NCBI GenBank assembly: GCA_963770645.1
Contig: CAVYQL010000004.1
Span: 1,488,001 to 1,552,000 of the forward strand
Direction: 5' to 3'
Length of the DNA: 64,000 bases
Origin: Bog-473 sp963770645
Lineage (GTDB): Bacteria > Actinomycetota > Acidimicrobiia > Acidimicrobiales > RAAP-2
A program made the translations under genes and the position numbers. The notes under the pieces are model-generated. The model saw only the letters and a program-made list of their open reading frames with translations. It did not search any database and had not been told where the DNA came from. This document shows positions 51,829 to 61,137 of this stretch, piece after piece (within the stretch, counting starts at the first letter, position 1; every line of letters starts with the position of its first letter).

Positions 51829-54306
51829 TCAAGATTCGGCCGGATCGTTGGGGGCGCCCTGGACGAGCTCGAAGGAGGGATTCAACATCGCAGGGCGGCG
51901 GCCCCATGCGCCGACCATGCCCTCGGCGACCAGGCGCGCGCCGGGCTCGATCCCGGCGATCTTGGGCCGGCCCTGGAACACCAGAAGCAGGCCGCCGGTT
52001 CCGTCGCTCAGGACGCACTCGAGGTTCGAGGTCCCGGCCCGGGGCTGCACCCGGACCGACTTCACCCGTCCTGCCACCCTCACCCGCTGGCGTGGCACGA
52101 CCGCGGCGATGGGCGTCGTGGCCCCGGCCCGCTGGGCCAGCGTCTCGTCGGCTGCCAGCACGGTGGGGGGTCGACGCGGCCCGTCCCGGCGGCCCATGCG
52201 GTCCACCCCTGTCCGCCCTTCGGTGTCGATGGGCACGTCGCCGTCTCCTCGCATCCGTCCCAGGCGCGCCGCCCGCTGCACCGACCGCCCGTACGAACGC
52301 GCCTGCTCCTCGTAGCGCCCGCCCACCGCGAAGGGAACGATGGTGGCCGCGACATGGGGCACCTGGGCGAGGACCGCCGCGAGCTTGTCCGCGGTGCGAT
52401 CGTGCAAAAAGCGCTGCCAGACGCGGGCGAAGCTGCGCCGCGGCAGCAACACCGTGCACTCGGTGTCCCCGTCGAGCGTGGCGTCGGCCACCAGCTCAAT
52501 GGCGGCGCGGCCGAGTCGGCGGTCCGGGCACTCAATGATGTCGAGGGGGAGCCGGGCCAGCCCCAGCCGGCTCCAGTCGGACTCGAGCTCGCGCGCCGCC
52601 TTGGCGTCGATGTCGAAGTGCACCGCCCGAAGGTCGTCGGGTGACAGCGTGCGCGCGTACTGCAGGGCGCGCGCGGTGGCCATGTCGAGGCGGTCGACCA
52701 GGACGACCACGACATGGCGGCGCAGGACGGGCGCCTCGGACGCCTCCACGACACCAGTCTCGAGCATCTTGGCCTCGCGGACGTATTGGTGGTGCAGGCG
52801 GATGAGCCCGATATAGAGGAGTGGTCCGACCACGAAGATCAGCCATGCCCCCTCCTTGAACTTCGCCACCGAGAAGATGAGCACGACCGTGAAGGACAGG
52901 AAGGCCGAGAAGCCGTTGATCGCGACGCTGCGGCGCCAATGGCCCTCCCGCGCCGTGAGGTGGTGTTTCACCATGCCCGACCCGGCCATGGTGAAGCCGG
53001 TGAACACGCCGATCGCGTAGAGCGCCACCAGCCCGTTGACCTGCGCCTTGTACGCCAGCACCAGCGCCAGCGCCACCCCGGCCAGGACGAGGATCCCGTT
53101 TGAGAAGGCCAGGCGGTGGCCGCGGCGAGTGAGCTGGCGGGGCAAGAAGCGGTCGCCCGCCACGAAGCTCGCCAGGTAGGGAAACCCGTTGAAGCTCGTG
53201 TTGCCGCCCGTGTAGAGGATCAGCATGGTGGCCAGCTGGACGATGTAGAAGCCGAGGTGCCCGATCGGGCTCGCGCCGAAGACAGCCCTGACCTCCTGGG
53301 AGACCACGGTCGGTGAGCCGTTGGCATAGGGCACGGCGTGCGTCCAGCGTGCGAGCAGGGTGACACCGAGCACGAGGAAACCGAGTGTCGTGCTCATGGC
53401 GACGAGCGTCTGGCGGGCGTTGCGCGACTCGGGCTTGCGGAAGCTGCTCACCCCGTTGGAGATCGCCTCGAGACCGGTCAGCGACGACCCGCCGTTGGCG
53501 AAGGAGCGCAGCAGCGAAATGAAGGCCAGCCCCATCAGCCATCCCGAGCCGGGCGTGCCGATCTTGCCGCCGTAGAGCTGGTCGGCCGGGGGTAGCGGGA
53601 TCTGGTGCAGCGCGCCCAAGGCCTCCTTGACGAAGCCGACGATGATCACGGCGCCGAGGGAGAAGATGAAGAAGTACGTCGGGATGGCGAAGTAGCTGCC
53701 GGCCTCGCGGATGCCGCGCAGGTTGCCAAAGAGGAGGAGGAGGACCACGCCGACCGTGATGGCAACGGTGTCGAATGGGTTGGCCAGGCTGGGCACCGCA
53801 CTCGTGAGTGCGGCCGTGCCGGCCGACGTCTGCACGGCGACCGTGACCGTGTAGTCGATGAGCAGCGCAACCGCGGCGATCTGGGCGATCCTCGGGCCGA
53901 AGTTGTCGCGGGCCACCACGTAGGAGCCGCCGGCCTTGGTGTAATACGCGATGACCTCGAGGTAGGAGAGGGTCACGAAGAAGAGGACGCCCAAGATGGC
54001 GAGCGTGATTGGGACGACCAGCGTGAAGGCGGCCAGGCCCACGTAGGGCACCAGCTGGGTCAACATCTCCTCGGTGCCGTAGGCCGATGACGAGATGCAG
54101 TCCGGCGACAGCACCCCGAGAGCAGTCGGCTTGTTCAGCCGCTCCGATGCCAGTTGCTCGGTCACCAACGGCGGGCCGAGGAGCTTGTTCTTCAGGCGGT
54201 AGCGCCGTGTCTCGGGGATGTCCCCCGCCGCGACCCCGGGCAACGGGACCGGGGGCCTAGAGGTCGTCGAGGTCCCCACGGCCACACAGTAGAAGGAATC
54301 GGGCAC
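51829..54306 (-). CDS. KimA-like APC permease with C-terminal OB-fold domain
   Basis: 825 aa. Residues ~60-500 form an APC-superfamily transporter (SPDCISSSAYGTEEMLTQLV, YYTKAGGSYVVARDNFGPRI) like the potassium importer KimA. A cytosolic alpha/beta domain follows, then an OB-fold at ~740-815 (VRVAGRVKSVRVQPRAGTSN, LVAEGMVGAWGRRP). In mycobacteria the comparable permease (Rv2690c) and OB-fold protein (Rv2694c) are separate genes around ceoB/ceoC; here they are fused. Divergent from the TrkA pair, which supports a K+ role. Start is GTG; GTG 54279 is an alternative. Confidence 0.82.
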   Translation of the reverse strand: MPDSFYCVAVGTSTTSRPPVPLPGVAAGDIPETRRYRLKNKLLGPPLVTEQLASERLNKPTALGVLSPDCISSSAYGTEEMLTQLVPYVGLAAFTLVVPITLAILGVLFFVTLSYLEVIAYYTKAGGSYVVARDNFGPRIAQIAAVALLIDYTVTVAVQTSAGTAALTSAVPSLANPFDTVAITVGVVLLLLFGNLRGIREAGSYFAIPTYFFIFSLGAVIIVGFVKEALGALHQIPLPPADQLYGGKIGTPGSGWLMGLAFISLLRSFANGGSSLTGLEAISNGVSSFRKPESRNARQTLVAMSTTLGFLVLGVTLLARWTHAVPYANGSPTVVSQEVRAVFGASPIGHLGFYIVQLATMLILYTGGNTSFNGFPYLASFVAGDRFLPRQLTRRGHRLAFSNGILVLAGVALALVLAYKAQVNGLVALYAIGVFTGFTMAGSGMVKHHLTAREGHWRRSVAINGFSAFLSFTVVLIFSVAKFKEGAWLIFVVGPLLYIGLIRLHHQYVREAKMLETGVVEASEAPVLRRHVVVVLVDRLDMATARALQYARTLSPDDLRAVHFDIDAKAARELESDWSRLGLARLPLDIIECPDRRLGRAAIELVADATLDGDTECTVLLPRRSFARVWQRFLHDRTADKLAAVLAQVPHVAATIVPFAVGGRYEEQARSYGRSVQRAARLGRMRGDGDVPIDTEGRTGVDRMGRRDGPRRPPTVLAADETLAQRAGATTPIAAVVPRQRVRVAGRVKSVRVQPRAGTSNLECVLSDGTGGLLLVFQGRPKIAGIEPGARLVAEGMVGAWGRRPAMLNPSFELVQGAPNDPAES

Positions 54307-54356
54307 CGCCTCAGGGCGCTTTTTGCACGCCCGGAGCGGGCGTGTTGCACTGTGGC

Positions 54357-55022
54357 GTGCATGTGATCGTCGTCGGGTGCGGCCGCGTCGGCTCTGGTCT
54401 CGCCCTCTCGCTGAGCGCCGAGGGCCACTCGGTGGCCGTCTTGGACAAGTCGCCCAGCGCCTTTCGGCGCCTCAAGGACTGGGATGGTCCCCGTCTCGTC
54501 GGATCCGGCTTCGATCGCGACGATCTCGAAAAGGCGGGTGCCCTGCGCGCGGACGCGCTGGCGGCGGTGACGAGCGGCGACAACACGAACATCCTGACGG
54601 TGCGCATCGCCAGGGAGACCTACAAGATCCCCAACGTGGTGGCGCGCATCTACGACCCGCGGCGCGCCGAGATCTACCAGCGCCTGGGCATCCCCACCGT
54701 GGCCACCGTGACCTGGACGATCGACCAGGTGCGTCGGCGCCTGCTCCCCGACCTCGACGTCGGCGATTGGTCCGACGCCACGGGCCGGCTCTCACTCGTC
54801 GATCGCTCGCTGCCCGATGCCTGGGCCGGCCAGCCGCTCAGCGAGCTGGAGGAGCCAGGACGTCTGAGCATCGTGGCGGTCACACGCTCGGGTGTCCCCC
54901 ACCTCGATGGGCGCGAGCTCGTCGGCCAGGAGGGCGACGTGCTGCACCTCGCGGTCCTCGATGACGCGTTGCACGAGCTCGACCACACCCTCGCCCGCAG
55001 CGAGGCGGGCGGCGCCTCGTGA
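54357..55022 (+). CDS. TrkA-type K+ uptake regulatory protein (CeoB-like)
   Basis: 221 aa. RCK N domain with a Rossmann glycine motif (VIVVGCGRVGSGLALSL) and the NAD-binding Asp (VLDKSP), RCK C domain at ~140-215. It gates K+ transport according to NAD(H) or nucleotides. GTG 54357 is preferred by comparison with mycobacterial CeoB; GTG 54342 is upstream. Stop overlaps the next start (GTGA). Confidence 0.9.
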   Translation: MHVIVVGCGRVGSGLALSLSAEGHSVAVLDKSPSAFRRLKDWDGPRLVGSGFDRDDLEKAGALRADALAAVTSGDNTNILTVRIARETYKIPNVVARIYDPRRAEIYQRLGIPTVATVTWTIDQVRRRLLPDLDVGDWSDATGRLSLVDRSLPDAWAGQPLSELEEPGRLSIVAVTRSGVPHLDGRELVGQEGDVLHLAVLDDALHELDHTLARSEAGGAS

Positions 55023-55690
55023 AGGTCGCCATCGCCGGCGCGGGCAGCGTCGGCACCGCCATCGCCTCGGATCTGCACGCCAACGGGCACGACGTGCTCG
55101 TCTTCGAACGGGATCCGGACCTCGTCGAGCGGCTGCGCCCGACCCTTGACGTCACGTGGATCGCCGCGGACGCGTGCGAGGTCTCGTCGCTCGACGCGGG
55201 GGGGCTCGCTACCGTCGACGTCGTCGTCGCCGCCACGGGCGACGACGAGGACAATCTCGTGATCTCGCTGCTGGCCAAGCAGGAGTTCGCCGTGCCCCGG
55301 GTCGTGGCGCGGGTGAACCACCCCAAGAACCAGTGGCTCTTCAACGAGAGCTGGGGGGTCGACGTCTCGGTCTCGACGCCCCAATTGCTCACTGCGCTCG
55401 TCGAAGAGGCGGTGTCGGTGGGCTCGCTCGTGCGGCTCCTCCAGTTCCAGGGCGGCGCCGCCCACCTGGTCGAGATCACCCTCGCCGAGGACTCGCCCGC
55501 CAACGACACCGCGATCGCCGACCTCGCATTCCCCCGCGACGCGGTCGTCGTCGCCGTGGTCCGGGTCAACCGCCTCATCGTGCCCCGGGGGGACACGACG
55601 TTGCAGTCCGGCGACGAGGTGCTCGTGCTCGTCACCGCCGAGGCGGAGGACGCCGTGCACGCGGTGTTCATCGCCGACGCGAGCGTGTAA
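55019..55690 (+). CDS. TrkA-type K+ uptake regulatory protein (CeoC-like)
   Basis: 223 aa. MKVAIAGAGSVGTAIASDL begins the Rossmann fold, VFERDP supplies the acidic ribose-binding residue, VARVNHPKNQWLFNESWGVD is typical, and the RCK C domain follows at ~140-215. Partner of the preceding protein; together they probably control the divergent permease. Confidence 0.9.
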   Translation: MKVAIAGAGSVGTAIASDLHANGHDVLVFERDPDLVERLRPTLDVTWIAADACEVSSLDAGGLATVDVVVAATGDDEDNLVISLLAKQEFAVPRVVARVNHPKNQWLFNESWGVDVSVSTPQLLTALVEEAVSVGSLVRLLQFQGGAAHLVEITLAEDSPANDTAIADLAFPRDAVVVAVVRVNRLIVPRGDTTLQSGDEVLVLVTAEAEDAVHAVFIADASV

Positions 55691-55818
55691 CGCGTAGGCG
55701 CAACCGATCCGCAACCCCAGCCGCAGCCCTGCTCAGCGACACCGATCGTTCACGGGCCCGTCCTCTAATTGTCACGGCTGCTCAAGATAGGGGTCGAACC
55801 GCCCGTACCATTACCCAT

Positions 55819-56619
55819 ATGGAGGCGGCCTTCTTCGACCTCGACAAGACCGTCATCGACCGGGCTTCCATCGCCGCGTTCGGGCGTCCCTTCCTCAAGG
55901 GCGGGCTGATCAACCGGCGCCTCGTCGCGCGGGCGGCCATCTCACAGCTCATCTACCTCTACTTCGGAGCCGACGAGGACCGCCTGGTCCGGGTCCGCGA
56001 GTCGATGCTGGCGGTGACGAAGGGGTGGGACCGCGCCCAGGTGCGCCAGATCGTGCGCGACACGATGCTCCACACGATCGAGCCCATCATGTACGCCGAA
56101 GCGCTCGAACTGATGGAGCTGCACCGGGCGGCGGGTCACCGCGTCTACCTGGTCTCGGCCTCACCCGAGGAGATCGTCCTCCCGCTGGCCGACCTCCTCG
56201 GGGTCGACGGCGCCATCTGCTCACGCGGCGAGGTCGACGACCAGGGCCGCTACACGGGCCGGATGGCCTTCTACGCCTACGGCGAGTCGAAGGCGAACGC
56301 GATGCGCGAGCTGGCGGCGCGCACCGGGCTCGATCTCAGCTCGAGCAGCGCCTACTCGGACTCGGCCACCGACCTTCCCATGCTCGAGGCGGTCGGCCGG
56401 CCCGTGGCGGTCAACCCCGACCGCGCGCTGGCCAAGGTGGCGCGCGAGCGCGGCTGGGAGGTGCGCAACTTCACCAAGCCGATCCGGCTGCGCGACCGCG
56501 TGGGGCGCACGACGCCGGTGGTGACGACGAGCCTCGCCGTGGCCGGCGCGGCGCTCATCTTGTGGTGGCGCAGCCAGCGCGCCCGTCACGCGGCCCTGGC
56601 GGGCCGTCGCGCGGCCTGA
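55819..56619 (+). CDS. HAD-IB family phosphatase with C-terminal membrane anchor
   Basis: 266 aa. HAD motif I FFDLDKTVID, motif II YLVSAS, motif III Lys in GESKANAM and motif IV YSDSATDLPML, all intact. It resembles SerB-like and lysophosphatidate-type phosphatases of the HAD-IB group. A single C-terminal helix (VVTTSLAVAGAALILWW) should tether it to the membrane. Substrate probably a phospho-monoester such as phosphoserine or a lipid phosphate. Confidence 0.88.
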   Translation: MEAAFFDLDKTVIDRASIAAFGRPFLKGGLINRRLVARAAISQLIYLYFGADEDRLVRVRESMLAVTKGWDRAQVRQIVRDTMLHTIEPIMYAEALELMELHRAAGHRVYLVSASPEEIVLPLADLLGVDGAICSRGEVDDQGRYTGRMAFYAYGESKANAMRELAARTGLDLSSSSAYSDSATDLPMLEAVGRPVAVNPDRALAKVARERGWEVRNFTKPIRLRDRVGRTTPVVTTSLAVAGAALILWWRSQRARHAALAGRRAA

Positions 56620-56659
56620 GCCGGTCGACGCAGACCCCCAAAGGGGCGGCCCGGGGTTC

Positions 56660-56734
56660 TTAGGCTTCGCGCAGGCGACGCGCTGCGACGACGCCGATTG
56701 CAACGAGCAGGGCGAGGATGAGGAGCTTCTTCAT
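56660..56734 (-). CDS. Very small membrane peptide, DLW-39-like
   Basis: 24 codons reading MKKLLILALLVAIGVVAARR followed by LREA: one hydrophobic helix with a basic end. Resembles the short conserved actinobacterial DLW-39-type peptides, though shorter and without the DLW motif. No clear ribosome site. Located in the gap between the HAD and sigma factor genes. Confidence 0.4.
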   Translation of the reverse strand: MKKLLILALLVAIGVVAARRLREA

Positions 56735-56807
56735 GTGGAGAAGCCTAGGCGCGGGCCCGTTCGCCGTGTTGCGGCCACCCCGGCTCGGCGGCCGCGGCGC
56801 GGCCGGA

Positions 56808-57746
56808 TCAGACCGTCAGCAGGTCGCGGGCGCCGGTGTCCGACGACGGGTGGCGCAGCTTGGACATCGCCCGCGCCTCGATCTGGCGGATGCGCTCACG
56901 GGTCAGGTTGAAGTGCTCGCCCACTTCCTCCAACGTCCTCGGCTCGCCCCGGTCCAACCCGAAGCGCAGGCGCAGGATCTCGCGCTCGCGCTCGTCGAGC
57001 GGGGAGAGGAGCCGGCCGATCTCGTCGGGCAGCAGGGACACCGCCGCCACCTCGAAGGGTGACTCGGCGGAACGGTCCTCGACGACATCGCCCAGCTCGG
57101 CGTCGCCGTCTTCGCGCAGCGGCTCGGACAGCGAGAGCGGCTCGGCCCGGAAGCGCAGCGCCTCGACGAGCTTGTCCTCGGGCATCTCGACCTCGATGCC
57201 GAGTTCGGCCAGGGTGGCGGGGCGACCAAGCTTGAGCTCGAGGCGCGCCTGCGCCTTTTGCACACGCGCCAAGGTGTCGCCGGCGTGCACCGGGAGACGG
57301 ATGGTGCGCCCGGTGTTGGCGATGCCCCGCGTGATGGCCTGGCGGATCCACCAGGTGGCGTAGGTGGAGAACTTGAAGCCCTTGCGCCAGTCGAACTTCT
57401 CGACGGCGTGCATCAGGCCGAGGTTGCCCTCCTGGATCAGGTCCAGCAGCGGCAGGCCCGAGGCCTGATACTTCTTCGCGATCGACACGACCAGACGCAG
57501 GTTCGACTGGACGAAGGTCTGCTGGGCCTGCTCACCCTCCATCACAGCTCGACGCAGCTCGCGCTTCTTCGCCGTGGTGAGGCCCTTGGTCGCCTTGGCC
57601 ACCTCGCCCTCCGCAGCCCGCCCGCCCTCGATGGCCTGGGCCAGGCGGACCTCGTCGTCCTTGGTCAGCAGGGGGTACTGCCCGATGTCGGTCAGGTACA
57701 GCCGGACGAGATCCTCGTCGTCGCGCTCAATTCGTTCCTTCGCCAA
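56808..57746 (-). CDS. RNA polymerase sigma factor, sigma-70 group 1/2 (SigA/SigB-like)
   Basis: 312 aa from TTG 57746. Region 1.2 (DLVRLYLTDIGQYPLLTKDD), region 2 (DLIQEGNLGLMHAVEKFDWR, FKFSTYATWWIRQAI), region 3 and region 4 (TLEEVGEHFNLTRERIRQIE) are complete, with an extra insertion KGLTTAKKRELRRAV after region 1.2. The frame is open to 57986, but codons before 57746 look non-coding and an inverted repeat lies at 57856, so the later start is favoured; GTG 57890 is the alternative. It could be the principal sigma factor or a close stationary-phase relative. Confidence 0.9.
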   Translation of the reverse strand: MAKERIERDDEDLVRLYLTDIGQYPLLTKDDEVRLAQAIEGGRAAEGEVAKATKGLTTAKKRELRRAVMEGEQAQQTFVQSNLRLVVSIAKKYQASGLPLLDLIQEGNLGLMHAVEKFDWRKGFKFSTYATWWIRQAITRGIANTGRTIRLPVHAGDTLARVQKAQARLELKLGRPATLAELGIEVEMPEDKLVEALRFRAEPLSLSEPLREDGDAELGDVVEDRSAESPFEVAAVSLLPDEIGRLLSPLDEREREILRLRFGLDRGEPRTLEEVGEHFNLTRERIRQIEARAMSKLRHPSSDTGARDLLTV

Positions 57747-57855
57747 GATCCTCGCCGCAACCTTCCGTCCCAGTAGCTCGGCAGGGGGGCCTGGCCGGGC
57801 ATTCGCGCTCGTATGCAGCAGCCGACGCCCGTTCCTGGCGTTCGTGGTCTGCGCA

Positions 57856-57875
57856 GACAGTGTAATGGCACTGTC
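57856..57875. promoter_or_regulatory. Inverted repeat GACAGTG-N6-CACTGTC upstream of the sigma factor
   Basis: Perfect 7-bp arms around the spacer TAATGG. On the sigma-factor strand it overlaps a TTGACA sequence (57877-57872), but no convincing -10 follows at 16-18 bp. A likely operator; regulator unknown. Confidence 0.5.
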
Positions 57876-58467
57876 AAGATGGGCGTACACCTGGGAAAAC
57901 GTCGGTCTCGGCAAACGCCCGTTCGACCTGCACCCCGAGGTGATCAGCCTGGGCCGATCCCTCCGGCAGTGCTTCGACGAGGGCACGGCCGCCCCTGATC
58001 TCCGCCGCCACCTCTCGGCGGGCCCCCGTCAGGACCTCCAGGACAGAGGCCTCGCTCACCGGCGAGGCCGACTCGAGGTGGGCACGATAGACCGCGTCGA
58101 GCGCCGGCAGGACCGCCTCGACCAGCGGCGCCAGCCCTGCCGTCGCCTCGGGTACCGCCACCAGCTCGGCGAAGGCGTCCGCCAGCGCCCCAGACGGGGC
58201 TCGCACCAACGCGCACGCGTCCACACCGGCACGGACCGGGAGGCGGCCGGCCCAGCGCGCCGCCAGATCTCCGTGGCGTCGCGACGACGCGGCGCACCAG
58301 ACGCGCGCCTCGGCACCGGCCGTGTCGCCGTCGTCCGCCCCGGACGCCGCGGCCCACAGCCCGGTCATGACGAAGATGTGCCGTTCGATCCAGCAGTAGG
58401 TCCCGACCAGCGCGGCGAGCTCGTCGATGCCGCGCCAGCCCGCCGGGCTGCTCCCATCACCCACCAC
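57874..58467 (-). CDS. Hypothetical helical protein, possibly ferritin-like
   Basis: 197 aa from GTG 58467, overlapping the end of nadE by 11 bp; GTG 58464 is equally possible. Entirely helical, Ala-rich, with GTYCWIERHIFVMTGLWAAA near the N-terminus and VWCAASSRRHGDLAARWAGR in the middle. Glu and His residues are placed as in ferritin-like folds, but a full set of diiron ligands is not clear. Likely co-transcribed with nadE. Confidence 0.65.
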   Translation of the reverse strand: MVGDGSSPAGWRGIDELAALVGTYCWIERHIFVMTGLWAAASGADDGDTAGAEARVWCAASSRRHGDLAARWAGRLPVRAGVDACALVRAPSGALADAFAELVAVPEATAGLAPLVEAVLPALDAVYRAHLESASPVSEASVLEVLTGARREVAAEIRGGRALVEALPEGSAQADHLGVQVERAFAETDVFPGVRPS

Positions 58468-60196
58468 CGGACTCCTCGCGCGCCGAGGAGCGGTAACGGT
58501 TGGTGATGGGCATGCGGCGGTCCTTGCCGAAGGCCTTGGTCGTGATGCGCACACCGGGAGGCATCTGACGCCGCTTGTACTCCGCGCCGTCCACGAGACG
58601 CACGACCCGGTCGACCACTTCGGGATCGAAGCCCTCGGCCACCAGGTCGGCGGCCGTGCGGTCTCGCTCGACGTAACCTTGCAGCACCGGGTCGAGCTCT
58701 TCGTAGGGCGGCAGGGACTGGTCGTCGCGCTGGTCGGGCCGCAGCTCGGCGGAGGGCGGCTTGTCGAGCACGCTGTCGGGGATGGGGCCGGGCAGGCCCT
58801 CGAGCACCGCCTGCGTGTTGCGGTATCGGCACAGCTCGTAGACGAGGGTCTTGGGCACGTCCTTGATCACCGCGAACCCACCGGCGGAGTCGCCGTAGAG
58901 CGTGGAGTAGCCGGTCGCCATCTCGCTCTTGTTGCCGGTGGTGAGCACGATCCACCCCTTGGCGTTGGACACCGCCATCAACAGCACACCGCGCAGTCGC
59001 GACTGCAGGTTCTCGTCGGTCAGGCCGAAGGGCTCGCGGCCGAGCACCGGGACCAGCATGGACGCGAAGGCGAGGTGCGCCTCTTCGATGGGCACCACCT
59101 TGAGATCGACGCCGAGTCGCTCGGCCAACACCTCGGCGTCTACCCGCGACCCCTCGCTCGAGTAGCGGGAGGGCATCGACAAGCCGTGCACGCGTCCAGC
59201 CCCGAGCGCATCGACGGCGATCGCCGCCACCAGCGAGGAGTCGATGCCCCCCGAAAGGCCGACGACCGCCTCGGTGAACCCGTTCTTGGCCAGGTAGTCG
59301 CGTGTGCCCAGGACCAGCGCCGCGTAGACCTCGGCGTGGTCGCCGAGCGGCGGGCGCGGTGTGGCCGGCGCCAGCGGCGGCGGTGGCGACGGGCTCGGCT
59401 CGGTGACCACGACCCGGGGCACCAGCTCGCTGACCCCGAGTGGGCGGTGCGGGCCGACCGCCAGGTCGACGACCACCAGGTCCTCTTTGAATTGTGCGCC
59501 CGATGCCACCAGCGAACCGTCTGCCGCCACGATCAGCGTGTCGCCGTCGAAGACGAGCTCGTCCTGGCCACCGACCTGGTTGACGTAGGCGATGGCGCAG
59601 CCGGCCTCCGCTGTGCGCCCGCGCAACATCGCGAGGCGCTCGGCATGGCGACCGCGGTTGTAGGGCGACGCGTTGAGGTTGACGACGACATCTGCGCCGG
59701 CACGGCCTGCTTGTGCGACTGGCCCGTCGTCGAACCAGACGTCCTCACAGATGGAGACGCCCACCCATGCCCCCGCCACGCCGAAGAGGGACGGTGGCCC
59801 CTCGCCGGGCACGAACCAGCGCTGCTCGTCGAAGACGCCGTAGTTGGGGAGGAAGCGCTTGCGGTAGACGCCGACAACGCGCCCGCCCGCGCAGACGGCG
59901 GCCGCGTTGGCCAGTCCCCCGCCATCGGGTGACGCGCCGACGAAGCCGACCACGACCGAGCACTGCCGGGTGGCCGCGGCGACTTTCTCGAGCGCGGCGA
60001 CGTTGTCGGCCACGAAGCCGGGCTTCAAGAGGAGGTCCTCGGGGGGATACCCGGGAATGGCGAGCTCGGGCACGACGCAGATGTCGGCGCCGGCTGACTC
60101 CGCCGCAGCCAGGGCCTTGAGCACCCGCTCGACGTTGCCCGTCAGGTCGCCGACGACGGTGTTGAGCTGCGCGGCGGCGAGGCGCAGGTGCGGCAT
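58457..60196 (-). CDS. nadE: Glutamine-dependent NAD+ synthetase
   Basis: 579 aa. N-terminal nitrilase-type glutaminase domain (~1-265) with catalytic Glu (VVPELAIPGYP), Lys (YRKRFLPNYG) and Cys (ISICEDVWF). C-terminal synthetase domain with the PP-loop GLSGGIDSSLV, and TTGNKSEMATGY. It amidates nicotinic acid adenine dinucleotide. The domain set is the two-domain form typical of actinobacteria. Confidence 0.96.
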   Translation of the reverse strand: MPHLRLAAAQLNTVVGDLTGNVERVLKALAAAESAGADICVVPELAIPGYPPEDLLLKPGFVADNVAALEKVAAATRQCSVVVGFVGASPDGGGLANAAAVCAGGRVVGVYRKRFLPNYGVFDEQRWFVPGEGPPSLFGVAGAWVGVSICEDVWFDDGPVAQAGRAGADVVVNLNASPYNRGRHAERLAMLRGRTAEAGCAIAYVNQVGGQDELVFDGDTLIVAADGSLVASGAQFKEDLVVVDLAVGPHRPLGVSELVPRVVVTEPSPSPPPPLAPATPRPPLGDHAEVYAALVLGTRDYLAKNGFTEAVVGLSGGIDSSLVAAIAVDALGAGRVHGLSMPSRYSSEGSRVDAEVLAERLGVDLKVVPIEEAHLAFASMLVPVLGREPFGLTDENLQSRLRGVLLMAVSNAKGWIVLTTGNKSEMATGYSTLYGDSAGGFAVIKDVPKTLVYELCRYRNTQAVLEGLPGPIPDSVLDKPPSAELRPDQRDDQSLPPYEELDPVLQGYVERDRTAADLVAEGFDPEVVDRVVRLVDGAEYKRRQMPPGVRITTKAFGKDRRMPITNRYRSSAREESGGG

Positions 60197-60337
60197 CGTC
60201 CCAGATTACCGGTGCACCGTCGCAGGTCAGAGCGCCCGTCGCGGCGGCCTCTTGACTCTGCACCACGGTACGGGTCGTACCGTCGTCACCGCCTGGCCAC
60301 GAGGGCCGAGAGGAAGGCCGAGAGAAAGGAAGTGACC

Positions 60338-60670
60338 GTGTCCGCCACCGATGTCGAACTGTCCAGCGCCACCTTCGACGAGGAGATCGCCAGAGCGGAT
60401 GGGCCCGTGCTCGTGGAGTTCTGGGCCGAGTGGTGCCCGCCGTGCAAGGTCCTCACCCCGATCCTTGACGAGATCCGGGCCGAGCTCGGCGACCGGCTGC
60501 GCGTCTACAAGGTCAATTCCGACGAACAGCGCGAGCTCTCAACCCGCTTCGAGGTACTCGCCGTCCCGACGATCCTTCTCTTCTCCGGGGGCGAGCTGCG
60601 CCAACGGCTGGTCGGGGCGCGGAGCAAGGCACGTCTGCTGGACGAAGTGGATCGAGCGCTCAGCTGGTGA
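60338..60670 (+). CDS. trxA: Thioredoxin with WCPPC active site
   Basis: 110 aa from GTG 60338; AAAGGA lies 7 nt upstream, better placed than for GTG 60332. LVEFWAEWCPPCK is the redox site, with Pro instead of the usual Gly in CGPC, which tends to shift redox potential. FEVLAVPTILLFSGGE supplies the cis-Pro loop. Its 3' end overlaps the convergent MerR-like gene by 11 bp. Confidence 0.92.
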   Translation: MSATDVELSSATFDEEIARADGPVLVEFWAEWCPPCKVLTPILDEIRAELGDRLRVYKVNSDEQRELSTRFEVLAVPTILLFSGGELRQRLVGARSKARLLDEVDRALSW

Positions 60671-61045
60671 CGCGCAACGCCCGGCAGTCCTCGCTGTCGG
60701 GATCGGCACAGATGTCGACCAGACGCGCCAGCCCTCCCGAACCTCGGCGAGATCGCGCTGGCGTTCTTCGATCGCTTCGAGCTTGCGCCGCACCATGATG
60801 CGCACCGAGCCAGGGTCCCCGCGCACCCCGACCGTGAGCAACTCGCCCACCTCCGAGAGCGTGAAGCCGAGCGCCTTGGCCCGCCCGACGAACTGCAGGC
60901 GCCACAGGTCGTCAGTTCCGTGCTGGCGGTAGCCGGCCTCCGTCCGGGGTGGTTCGGGCAGGAGCCCGCGGCGCTCGCAGTAGCGGATCGTCTCGATGTG
61001 CACGCCCGCCGCCTCCGCAAGCTGGCCGATGCTGAGCACGTCCAC
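60660..61045 (-). CDS. MerR-family regulator with an apparent one-base frameshift
   Basis: The N-terminal HTH is intact (SIGQLAEAAGVHIETIRYCE, RTEAGYRQHG) and the dimerisation helix runs to RQRDLAEVREG. From about 60730 the expected continuation LARLVDICADPDSEDCRALR lies in another frame and ends at 60660; staying in the original frame gives an unrelated tail to 60539. One missing base near GAGGGCTGG explains it. Either a sequencing error or a recent mutation. The C-terminal cysteines suggest metal or redox sensing. Confidence 0.65.
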
Positions 61046-61137
61046 GAAGACGAGGCTAAAGGCCGGACCACGGTCCGGAGTCAAGGCGGGTGTGAGAGCC
61101 GAATTTCCGAGGGCGTTCCTGCACCTGACAAGCTTGC

